The notes below the pieces were generated by a model. That model ran no database searches. It saw only the letters and a program-made list of their open reading frames with translations, and was not told where the DNA came from. The position numbers and the translations under genes were made by a program. Below, piece by piece: positions 40,017 through 48,157 of a stretch of DNA of 64,000 nucleotides. The first letter of the stretch is position 1; every line of letters begins with the position of its first letter. This DNA comes from Alteromonas genovensis (GTDB taxonomy: Bacteria; Pseudomonadota; Gammaproteobacteria; Enterobacterales; Alteromonadaceae), in NCBI RefSeq assembly GCF_010500895.1, contig NZ_JAAAWO010000001.1:186001-250000 (forward strand), in the 5' to 3' direction.

Positions 40017-41819
40017 ATGGCAGTGCGTAATAAATTCAAGTACGGATTACTCGCCCTTCTTGTGTCTGCATCGTTAACGGGTTGTGGTCTAGACGGCGAC
40101 GATGGCGAGCAAGGCGAAACGGGTGCTCAAGGGCCTCAGGGTGAACAGGGAACTCCTGGCGCAGATGGTTCTGACGGTACTGATGCTTCAATTGGTATTG
40201 CCTTAGATGTTGTTGGTCGTGCATTTTTAGGTAATCAAGGCGCTGCGGAAATTGTTCAATATCACGCTGATACCCAAACGATTTACGCGACTAACACCTC
40301 AACCAATACTATAGCGGTTATTCCTGCAGGCACTGTCACTACAGCGGCATTGGGCGACCCGATAAACACAATTAACCTAACGCCTTCTACTGTTGATTTA
40401 CCAGCAGACATCAATGGTGTTGCCCTAGGCGGTGTTAATAGCATTGCGGTCAGCGGTGATCTTATGGCTGTTGCCGTATCCGCAGCAGTGAAAACTGACA
40501 ATGGCTATGTGCTTTTCTACAACGGCTTAGATAGCGCAACGCCGGCATTTTTAGATTCGGTAGAAGTGGGCGCGCTACCAGATATGGTTACGTTCACTCC
40601 CGATGGCGGTAAAGTGTTAGTGGCTAACGAAGGCGAGCCTTCAGACGATTACACGGTAGACCCGGTTGGTTCGATTTCAGTTATTAATGTACTTGCCAGT
40701 GGCGAACCAGAAGAAACGGGAACCACCGTTGGGTTCACCGCATTCAACGGTTCACAAGCCGAGCTTATGGCACAGGGCATGATGTTCCCCAACCCATCTG
40801 GTCGCACAATCAATGGGACTGCCATTGCAACGACAGTGGCGCAAGATTTAGAGCCTGAGTACATTGCAGCAACGAATGACGTAGCGTACGTCAGCTTGCA
40901 AGAAAATAATGGCCTAGCGGTGCTTGATTTAGAAGAGTTGACCGTTGATGTTGTTGGGTTAGGTACTAAAGCATGGGCTGATTTGAATATCGATATTCAA
41001 GAAGACAGTTCAGTGAGCTTCGGTCAGTACACTGGTCTATACGGCGTATATCAGCCTGACAGCCTTGCTACTTTTACTTGGAAAGACGCTACCTTCATTG
41101 TGACAGCTAACGAAGGTGATGCTCGTGAATACTTCTTTGATGCTGCTGATGATGCTGCATGTACCGCTGCAGGTGGCGTTTCGTTTGATGAAGACGATGG
41201 CTGTTTAGCGTACACCGATGAAGTACAAGTGGGCGATTTAGTTGCAGAAGCAAACTCCGAATTAGCGATGTTGCAAGCCACTGGTGAAGCGGATGATTTA
41301 CGTGTTACAACAGCCATGGGTGATGCTGACAACGACGGTGAGTACGACGCTGCATTTACCTACGGTGCACGTTCATTCACAATCTGGGACCAAAACGGTT
41401 TAGTTGTTTTCGATTCGGGTGATGATTTTGAACGCATCACGGCGTCGGTGCACGGAGCGCAGTTTAATAACGACAATGATGTAAACGAAGGCGATTCACG
41501 CTCTGAAAACAAAGGGCCTGAGCCGGAAGCCATTACTGTTGGTCAAATTGGCGATCGTACTTACGCCTTTATTGGTCTAGAGCGCATGGGCGGCATTTTC
41601 GTTTACGATGTGACTAATCCGTATGATGCGCAATTTACCGAATACGTCATTAACCGTGACCTAACTGAAGGCTTAACTTCTGACGATGTGATTGGCGACT
41701 TAGCGCCTGAGAGTTTAGTGTTTGTTAGTGCAGAAGACAGCCCAAGCGGTGAAGCGTTATTAGTTGTCGGAAACGAAGTAAGTGGTACCGTTTCGGTATG
41801 GCAAATTAGCCAGTTGTAA
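40017..41819 (+). CDS. Choice-of-anchor I family lipoprotein with collagen-like segment
   Basis: Surface or periplasmic lipoprotein of 600 residues. The lipobox LTGC puts the acylated cysteine at 23. A short Gly-x-y collagen-like stretch follows (about 30-52: GEQGETGAQGPQGEQGTPGAD). The rest is a beta-propeller-like choice-of-anchor I domain with typical phrases (FTPDGGKVLVANEGEPSDDY, FIVTANEGDAREY, KGPEPEAITVG, ERMGGIFVYDVTNP). Family members are often exported with phosphatase-like or calcium-binding roles, but function is not established. It is monocistronic. Confidence 0.9.
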   Translation: MAVRNKFKYGLLALLVSASLTGCGLDGDDGEQGETGAQGPQGEQGTPGADGSDGTDASIGIALDVVGRAFLGNQGAAEIVQYHADTQTIYATNTSTNTIAVIPAGTVTTAALGDPINTINLTPSTVDLPADINGVALGGVNSIAVSGDLMAVAVSAAVKTDNGYVLFYNGLDSATPAFLDSVEVGALPDMVTFTPDGGKVLVANEGEPSDDYTVDPVGSISVINVLASGEPEETGTTVGFTAFNGSQAELMAQGMMFPNPSGRTINGTAIATTVAQDLEPEYIAATNDVAYVSLQENNGLAVLDLEELTVDVVGLGTKAWADLNIDIQEDSSVSFGQYTGLYGVYQPDSLATFTWKDATFIVTANEGDAREYFFDAADDAACTAAGGVSFDEDDGCLAYTDEVQVGDLVAEANSELAMLQATGEADDLRVTTAMGDADNDGEYDAAFTYGARSFTIWDQNGLVVFDSGDDFERITASVHGAQFNNDNDVNEGDSRSENKGPEPEAITVGQIGDRTYAFIGLERMGGIFVYDVTNPYDAQFTEYVINRDLTEGLTSDDVIGDLAPESLVFVSAEDSPSGEALLVVGNEVSGTVSVWQISQL

Positions 41820-41855
41820 TAAAATGTGACAGCAACCTAGTGTTTTGCATTAGTG

Positions 41856-41886
41856 ACAAAAACCCGCTTAAAAGCGGGTTTTTTTG
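41856..41886 (+). terminator. Terminator of the choice-of-anchor I gene
   Basis: A stem AACCCGCTT / AAGCGGGTT followed by eight T, 38 bases after the stop. The remaining sequence to 42225 holds only a weak 28-codon ORF (see findings). Confidence 0.85.
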
Positions 41887-42225
41887 TATCAGGGGTTTGC
41901 GAGTCACTCTAGAGCATTAATATACTGCGGACTCACTGAGTAATGTAAGAGCGCCTCGATGTTGGAGAATAGTTACAGAGCGACTTGATTGAGGTAAGCT
42001 ATGGTAAAAGAAGTGGCGTTTTATAGGATGCCCGCGAGCAAAGATATCGAAGGTTTGCCTAATTCAAATACACAGACTGTGTATTAATGCCTTTAATATT
42101 GATGCGTAGGTGATTCAGCCGTAAATCAAGGCGCAAGCGATTGCTTAAATAATAGGGTTTGTGCCCCTGTATTTACCATCTAGGCTCACCAAATAATAGA
42201 AGCGTATAATTAGAAGAGAGTAACT

Positions 42226-43350
42226 ATGTCTCAGCAAGTCGTGATAAGTGGCGTGGGTGTCTGGCACCCTGAAGAAAGCATCACCAACGAAGAATTGGTA
42301 GCAAGTTACAATGCGTATGTAGACAGTTTCAACGAAAAGAATAAACAGGACATCGAAAGCGGCGACGTTGCGCCAATGCCTTATTCAAGTGCTGAATTCA
42401 TCGAAAAAGCATCAGGAATTAAAAGCCGATATATCTATCAGAAAGAAGGTGCTTTGAATATCGAGCGAATGAAGCCCAAAATTTCTCCTCGCAGTGATGA
42501 CGCCTTGTCCCATCAGGCTGAAATCGCTGTTGAAGCTGCGCGCTTGGCGCTTGATTCAGCGAACGTAAATGCAGAAGAGATAGATGCCGTTATTGTTTCG
42601 TGTGCTTATACGCAACGGGCATATCCCGCAATTGCCATTGAAGTACAAGAAGCACTGAACATAGAAGGGTTTGGCTTTGACATGCTTGTAGCATGTTCAG
42701 CTGCAACGTTTGGAATGCACAGAGCATTTGAAATGTTAAGTGCCGGCAACGCTTCTCGAGTGTTGGTGATAAACCCCGAGCTAGTATCGCCGCAAATAAA
42801 CTATACCGACCGTGATAGCCATTTCATATTTGGCGACGTAGCCACAGCAACCGTTATGGAATTAGCTGATACTGCAAAAAGCGAGCATGTATATGACGTG
42901 CTGAGCACAAAAGCGGTAACCAAGTTTTCAAACAATATACGTTCAAACTTTGGTTATTTAACGAGAGCCGAAGACGTTGAACCCTACGGTGTCGACAAGT
43001 TGTTCCATCAGGCAGGGCGCAAAGTGTTCAAAGAAGTTTGCCCCATGGCGGCCTCACACATAGAAGCGCATTTAGAAAGACACAATATTACGCCTGCGCA
43101 AGTGAAACGATGGTGGCTCCATCAGGCGAATATCAACATGAATACATTGATCTGTAAGCGCCTGCTTGGCAGAGACGCCACGCAACAAGAAGCGCCAATT
43201 GTGCTAGATGAGTATGCTAACACAGCGTCAGCAGGGTCAGTGATTGCGTTTGGATTGCATCATCAAGACCTAGTCTCTGGTGATGTGGGCGTGCTATGTT
43301 CATTTGGTGCTGGTTACTCAATTGGCTCATTGGTCGTTAAAAAACGCTGA
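42226..43350 (+). CDS. Beta-ketoacyl-ACP synthase III-like enzyme
   Basis: Thiolase-fold condensing enzyme of 374 residues, longer than FabH (about 320). The Cys-His-Asn triad is C157 (MLVACSAATFG), H299 (WWLHQANIN) and N332 (EYANTASAG). An insertion at about 30-60 and 75-95 distinguishes it from housekeeping FabH. Many gammaproteobacteria have this second KAS III form, probably with another acyl-CoA preference. It stands alone, not in a fab operon, so it is probably not the main initiation enzyme. Substrate unknown. Confidence 0.88.
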   Translation: MSQQVVISGVGVWHPEESITNEELVASYNAYVDSFNEKNKQDIESGDVAPMPYSSAEFIEKASGIKSRYIYQKEGALNIERMKPKISPRSDDALSHQAEIAVEAARLALDSANVNAEEIDAVIVSCAYTQRAYPAIAIEVQEALNIEGFGFDMLVACSAATFGMHRAFEMLSAGNASRVLVINPELVSPQINYTDRDSHFIFGDVATATVMELADTAKSEHVYDVLSTKAVTKFSNNIRSNFGYLTRAEDVEPYGVDKLFHQAGRKVFKEVCPMAASHIEAHLERHNITPAQVKRWWLHQANINMNTLICKRLLGRDATQQEAPIVLDEYANTASAGSVIAFGLHHQDLVSGDVGVLCSFGAGYSIGSLVVKKR

Positions 43351-43522
43351 GCATTTAAAAACAGACACTTGAAGACAAGAACTCGAAAATAAGTGTTTCA
43401 AGCCAAGTACGTAAAAATAAGTACGTATAGATGGTTACAAGAACAGCGCTTTAAAAGAGCGCTTAAGAGAAATAGCCTATCGGCACCCAAATAATAAGAC
43501 TTACTAGGATGACAGCGAAGGG

Positions 43523-45559
43523 ATGGTTTCAGATTTAGGTTATGGGCTAAATAGCCTAGCGCATTTAGCACTGCTACTTTTATTGCTAACGGTAAGGAAG
43601 CCAGGTGTAGCGAAGCATTTGCTCGTACTCGCTACTGCCACCACATTCGTTTGGTCGACAAGTTTAATTACGGTGTTGTTTGGGCCTATTTCGCTAAACT
43701 GGTTACTCACTGTCGACATAGTCAAACAGCTGGCGTGGCTTCTTTTCCTTGCTGGCTGTATTCAAACTAATTTTCAAAATCTTCATCACGTGCTTCGTCG
43801 CCCTGCGACATTAATGATCATAGCGCCTGCCATAGTCGCACTTGTTGCTCCCTACCTATTTGCTATTGACCCTACGTGGCGTTTTCTAACCCTCATTGTG
43901 CTGTCGCTGGAGGTGTTAGTACTACTCGAGGTTGTCTATCGCCAAGCTGGGCGAGAACAGTGGGCGTTTAAACCCCTCATCATTTACCTTGGCGCGGCAA
44001 ATGTATTTGAATTTGTCACCTATGCGAATGCAACCATGGTGAACCAGGTCGAAGTCGGGTACATCGCAGCGCGCGGTTATATCTATTTCCTTCTCATGCC
44101 GCTCCTCGTTATCTCTATTCGTCGTATCCATCACTGGGGTATCGACATTTTTATATCCAGAGATGTGGTACTTCATAGCTCGCTGTTACTTGTGGCTGGT
44201 GGCTATTTATTTGTCATGGCCGTTGTTGGCTATGCGATTAACTTCGTAGGGGGGAGCTGGGGCGCCACAGTACAAATTATTTTGGTGGTTATGTCTTTCG
44301 CCTTGTTAGCCACTGTCTTTTTATCAAATGCATTTCGAACAAAAATCAAAATTTTCATCACCAAGCACTTTTTTGCTAATCAATACGATTATCGAGTGGA
44401 GTGGGTAAAGCTTACTAAATGGTTAACCCGCTCAGGGGATAGCACGGCAGACGTTTATCATTCGGGGTTAACCGGTCTATTAAATGCAGTTCAATACGAC
44501 TCAGGTTTGTTGTTCAAAGTATCAAAAAGGGGCCTCGATTGCGTCGCCGCGGCCTCACCGTCTGGCGATACAAGTCTGAATGAAAAGCAGCACGCTATGC
44601 TCACGCAACTAATTGAATATAGTGGCGAAAAAGGGTGGGTAATCGATACGGATGCTTATTTGGTAAAACCCTTTGACTATGAAGGGTTAAAGCTTGATAG
44701 GGAAGTATTAAAACAGTGGGATTACCAACTATTCATACCCTTCATGCAAGATGCCCAGGTATGGGGCTTTGCCGTGTTAGCCGCGGGCGATAAAGAAAAA
44801 GTCGCATTGAATTGGGAAGTTAAAGATTACCTCAACGCAGTATCAGAGCAAGTCGGCACCTTTATACAACATCATGAAGCTGCTCAAGTCGTTGCTGAGA
44901 ATGCACAATTTGCAGCTTTCAATCGAATGTCCGCATTTGTGCTACACGATTTGAAAAACGTGCTTGCTCAGGTAGACCTCATTCTTGCTAATGCGCAGCA
45001 GCACAAACACAATCCCGAATTCATTGAAGATACGTTTGAGACGCTTGAGCACACAAAAGCGCGTATGGAAAAAATGCTGAAACAATTAACCGATAAGAAG
45101 GTCATTGAAGAGAGTGTGAATGATGATCAGTATCTATCGCGAATAGTCGATGAGGTGGTAACGCAGCGCTGCAGTTCAATTTCTCCGATACCAAAAGTCC
45201 ATTTGATGAAAGAAGAATCTGTTATTGTGGACAAAGAGAAAGTGGCCAATGTACTTTATCACTTAATCAGTAATGCTCAGCAGGCTACCGCAGATGATGG
45301 CGAGGTTGATGTGGTATTGACGGTTGATGGCGCAGAGCGCACGCAAATGATCATGATTGAAGATACCGGTACCGGCATGGAAAGAGCCTTTATTGAAGAG
45401 CGCCTCTTCAAACCCTTTGATACGACTAAAGGAAATGCAGGTATGGGCATTGGCGCTTACGATGCAAAAACCTACCTAGAGTCTATTGGCGGCAAACTTA
45501 CCGTACAAAGTGAAGTGGGAAAAGGAAGCTGTTTTACTCTGCATTTTCCCATAGAGTAA
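43523..45559 (+). CDS. prsK: PrsK-type membrane histidine kinase
   Basis: Sensor kinase of 678 residues of the kind named PrsK in PEP-CTERM/exosortase systems. The N-terminal 280 residues hold about eight membrane helices, then a GAF-like domain (about 300-450), the histidine H475 in FVLHDLKNVLAQVDL, and an HATPase domain (LISNAQQATADDGEV, EDTGTGM, GNAGMGIGAYDAK). It pairs with PrsR 110 bases downstream. No exosortase or EPS gene is in the window, so its target system must lie elsewhere or be something else. Confidence 0.88.
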   Translation: MVSDLGYGLNSLAHLALLLLLLTVRKPGVAKHLLVLATATTFVWSTSLITVLFGPISLNWLLTVDIVKQLAWLLFLAGCIQTNFQNLHHVLRRPATLMIIAPAIVALVAPYLFAIDPTWRFLTLIVLSLEVLVLLEVVYRQAGREQWAFKPLIIYLGAANVFEFVTYANATMVNQVEVGYIAARGYIYFLLMPLLVISIRRIHHWGIDIFISRDVVLHSSLLLVAGGYLFVMAVVGYAINFVGGSWGATVQIILVVMSFALLATVFLSNAFRTKIKIFITKHFFANQYDYRVEWVKLTKWLTRSGDSTADVYHSGLTGLLNAVQYDSGLLFKVSKRGLDCVAAASPSGDTSLNEKQHAMLTQLIEYSGEKGWVIDTDAYLVKPFDYEGLKLDREVLKQWDYQLFIPFMQDAQVWGFAVLAAGDKEKVALNWEVKDYLNAVSEQVGTFIQHHEAAQVVAENAQFAAFNRMSAFVLHDLKNVLAQVDLILANAQQHKHNPEFIEDTFETLEHTKARMEKMLKQLTDKKVIEESVNDDQYLSRIVDEVVTQRCSSISPIPKVHLMKEESVIVDKEKVANVLYHLISNAQQATADDGEVDVVLTVDGAERTQMIMIEDTGTGMERAFIEERLFKPFDTTKGNAGMGIGAYDAKTYLESIGGKLTVQSEVGKGSCFTLHFPIE

Positions 45560-45669
45560 GCGATGATACCTTTCGCAAAATAGCGCTTAGGCGCAGTAAG
45601 CACCCAATCAAATACGAGCGCAGTGGATTGTTCGCGGCGTAGGATGAAGTAGAAGAATAGGATGACAAG

Positions 45670-47031
45670 ATGACAGATACCATACTGGTAGTTGATGATG
45701 ACCTCGGTATCCAAAAGCAGCTCAAGTGGAGTTTAACCGACTACAACATTGTGTTTGCCGATGATCACACCTCGGCAATTGCTCAGTTGCGACGTCATGA
45801 GCCCAAAGTTGTTACTCTTGACTTAGGACTCCCTCCAGACCCTGCAAACGCCTCAGAGGGGCTGCGTATACTTCACGATATAATTTCTCTCGCGCCTCGT
45901 ACAAAAGTAATAGTGGTAACGGGCAACAGCGATAAACAAAATGCACTAAAGGCCATCGATTTTGGTGCTTATGACTTTTATCAAAAACCTATCGATTCAG
46001 ATACGATAAAGCTGCTAGTAAATCGCGCCTTAAACTTAGCAAAATTGGAACACGAGAACGCTATTTTAGCCCGCACTCGTACCGGCATGTCTCGAATTGT
46101 AGGAAACAGCGAAGCCATTCAAACGGTGGTAAGACGCGCAGAAAAAATAGCAAATACTGACATTAGCACGTTGCTTCTTGGGGAAAGTGGTACGGGTAAA
46201 GAGGTGTTTGCCCGCAGTATTCACGAACATAGTCCGCGCAAAGATAAGCCGTTTGTGGCTATTAACTGCGCATCCATACCGGAAAACTTACTTGAAAGTG
46301 AGCTGTTTGGTTATGAAAAAGGGGCATTTACCGGAGCTAACAAAACCACGCTCGGTAAAATCGAAACTGCCCAGGGCGGGACTCTATTTCTTGATGAAAT
46401 TGGCGATATGCCGATTGGACTGCAGGCTAAAATGCTGCGTTTTCTTCAAGAGCGCATTATCGAACGTGTAGGTGGAAGAAGTGAGATACCCGTCGATATA
46501 CGAGTTATCTGTGCAACCCACAGAGACTTGCAGGCAATGGTGGCGAACGAAACATTCAGAGAAGATTTATATTACAGGGTAGGGGAAATGCCTATTATGA
46601 TCCCACCTTTGAGAGACCGGGATCAGGATGTCATTTTACTCGCACGAACGTTTCTCAATATTTATCGGGAAGAATTTAAAGCGAAAGCAAAAAGTTTTTC
46701 CGAATCTGCTGTTAACGCCCTGCTTGCTCACAAATGGCCTGGCAATATCCGGGAAATGCAGAATAAACTCAAATCAGCGGTAATTATGGCCGAGGGAACG
46801 GTGATACAGCCAGATGATTTAGGGTTGTTACCTGCAGATGGTGTTGACGAGCCCACCACATTAAATTTAAGGGAAGTGCGAGAAATAGCCGAAAGTAAGG
46901 CCATTCGAAACGCTTATCAAAAAGCTGAAAAGAACATGTCTAAAACTGCGGAGTTACTCGGGGTTACAAGGCCAACGCTTTATTCGCTTATCGATAAATA
47001 TCACATGGAAGATATTAAAAGTAGCGACTGA
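45670..47031 (+). CDS. prsR: PrsR-type sigma-54-dependent response regulator
   Basis: NtrC-class activator of 453 residues. The receiver domain has D51 (VTLDLGLPP) and K106 (FYQKPID). The AAA+ domain has Walker A GESGTGKE (about 173-180), the sigma-54 contact loop GAFTGA and the Walker B region [12 protein letters not shown]. The Fis-type helix-turn-helix at the end is [23 protein letters not shown]. It is the partner of PrsK. It should activate genes with -24/-12 promoters; none was recognised nearby. Confidence 0.92.
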   Translation: MTDTILVVDDDLGIQKQLKWSLTDYNIVFADDHTSAIAQLRRHEPKVVTLDLGLPPDPANASEGLRILHDIISLAPRTKVIVVTGNSDKQNALKAIDFGAYDFYQKPIDSDTIKLLVNRALNLAKLEHENAILARTRTGMSRIVGNSEAIQTVVRRAEKIANTDISTLLLGESGTGKEVFARSIHEHSPRKDKPFVAINCASIPENLLESELFGYEKGAFTGANKTTLGKIETAQGGTLFLDEIGDMPIGLQAKMLRFLQERIIERVGGRSEIPVDIRVICATHRDLQAMVANETFREDLYYRVGEMPIMIPPLRDRDQDVILLARTFLNIYREEFKAKAKSFSESAVNALLAHKWPGNIREMQNKLKSAVIMAEGTVIQPDDLGLLPADGVDEPTTLNLREVREIAESKAIRNAYQKAEKNMSKTAELLGVTRPTLYSLIDKYHMEDIKSSD

Positions 47032-47100
47032 GCTAGATAACCGGGTTTTTGCATTTGCGCCAGTAAAGAACGAGACCTGTTAAATAGTCTCTGTAAAATA

Positions 47101-47132
47101 AAGTGTTGGGTGGCTTACGCCAACCAACACTT
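47101..47132 (-). terminator. Terminator of the repeat lipoprotein gene
   Basis: A stem of about 14 bp with one mismatch (AGTGTTGGGTGGC / GCCAACCAACACT) and a TTAC loop. On the minus strand it is followed by TTTATTTT. It may also act for prsR on the plus strand. Confidence 0.65.
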
Positions 47133-47204
47133 CACAGGGCAACTTGCTAAGTAGTAAGGAAATTCAGATTCGTTGAATTAGCCTTACCTATCGCATTCAC
47201 TAAA

Positions 47205-47630
47205 TTAGTCTTGCGTGTCGCATTCGCTAACGTCGCCACCCATTTTTTTCTTCATTTCGATACACGCTTCGCGCATTTTTTCTGATGCCGCATCTTTCAG
47301 CTCTTCAGATTTTTCAGCGCCTTTGTCCATCATATCAGAACCCATTTCTTTACCGTCTTCGTATGCATCAGAAGCCATATCTTTGCCGTCTTCGTATGCA
47401 TCAGACGCCATGTCTTTACCTTCTTCGTAGGCATCAGATGTTGCATCTTTGGTCTTATCCCATGAATCTGCTGCTTTCTCTTTTGCATCTTCATAGGTAT
47501 CAGCAGTTGCTTCGCCTGCCTTTTCCATTTCAGCCATTACTTCTTCTTTCGGCTCTTCTTTCTGATCAGAGCAGCCTGCTACGCCAAGAGTGGTAAGTAG
47601 TAGTGCTAGCGCGACTGTTTTTGTTTTCAT
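47205..47630 (-). CDS. Small lipoprotein with 11-residue amphipathic repeats
   Basis: Protein of 141 residues from the ATG at 47630 (MKTKTVALALLLTTLGVAGC, lipidated C20). The mature part is a run of 11-residue repeats of the form SDAYEDGKDMA, very rich in Asp, Glu, Lys and Ala, like LEA group 3 or apolipoprotein-type helices. The most exact copies are encoded by three 33-bp tandem repeats at about 47330-47440. C-terminal segment EACIEMKKKMGGDVSECDTQD holds two cysteines. It probably protects the envelope or binds membrane; no known family was recognised. Confidence 0.8.
   Translation of the reverse strand: MKTKTVALALLLTTLGVAGCSDQKEEPKEEVMAEMEKAGEATADTYEDAKEKAADSWDKTKDATSDAYEEGKDMASDAYEDGKDMASDAYEDGKEMGSDMMDKGAEKSEELKDAASEKMREACIEMKKKMGGDVSECDTQD
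47330..47440 (-). repeat. 33-bp tandem repeats inside the lipoprotein gene
   Basis: Three adjacent units of 33 bases with a few substitutions encode the SDAYEDGKDMA-type repeats. They keep the reading frame, so copy number can vary without frameshift. Confidence 0.75.
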
Positions 47631-47850
47631 GGTAAAACCCCTTTTGCCGGATAATTTGAGTGCTGGTGTCACAAGTTGATAAGCGTAGAACAGGTAATGA
47701 ATCTACCACACCTCAGCTTACGCTTAACTTCACGAGTCTAGCCTAATTCTAAAGCAAAGTGTGAGAAGTATTTGTATAGTGAGAGTTAGCGCCCACAAAG
47801 AAGAAACCGCAATGGGTCAATACCGTAGTGTATTAAATGGAGCCATTAAC

Positions 47851-48153
47851 TTAGGTGAAACCAATCGGTTTACTGTGCCCTGCAAACATGACTTCAAGCT
47901 GGAAAGTATCTGGCTTTACTTCCACAAACAACAGCGACCCACATATATTGCAAACATGATGTGTTTCGCCGCTTGAAGCATGGAGTCGTGCGACACTTGA
48001 TGGTGCGCAATCTACAATGACATGCTGTCTATCAGCCTCAAGTAACATTTTACTGTCATCTGTTGGCAGTGACATCGATGAATAGGCTTCTAGATGGTTG
48101 CCATCGGCTAATTCAAAATGCACAGCTTGGCATTTGCAATTTCCCCTATACAT
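47851..48153 (-). CDS. Small GFA-like zinc protein
   Basis: Protein of 100 residues with CxC near the N terminus (GNCKCQAVHFEL), a middle cysteine (VDCAPSS) and C-x2-C (HVCNICGSLLFVE). This spacing resembles the glutathione-dependent formaldehyde-activating (GFA, DUF636) family but the protein is shorter than the usual 120-150 residues, so the assignment is tentative. GAGG lies 7 bases before the ATG. It starts 4 bases after the diguanylate cyclase gene and is therefore cotranscribed with it. Confidence 0.65.
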   Translation of the reverse strand: MYRGNCKCQAVHFELADGNHLEAYSSMSLPTDDSKMLLEADRQHVIVDCAPSSVARLHASSGETHHVCNICGSLLFVEVKPDTFQLEVMFAGHSKPIGFT

Positions 48154-48157
48154 ACTG

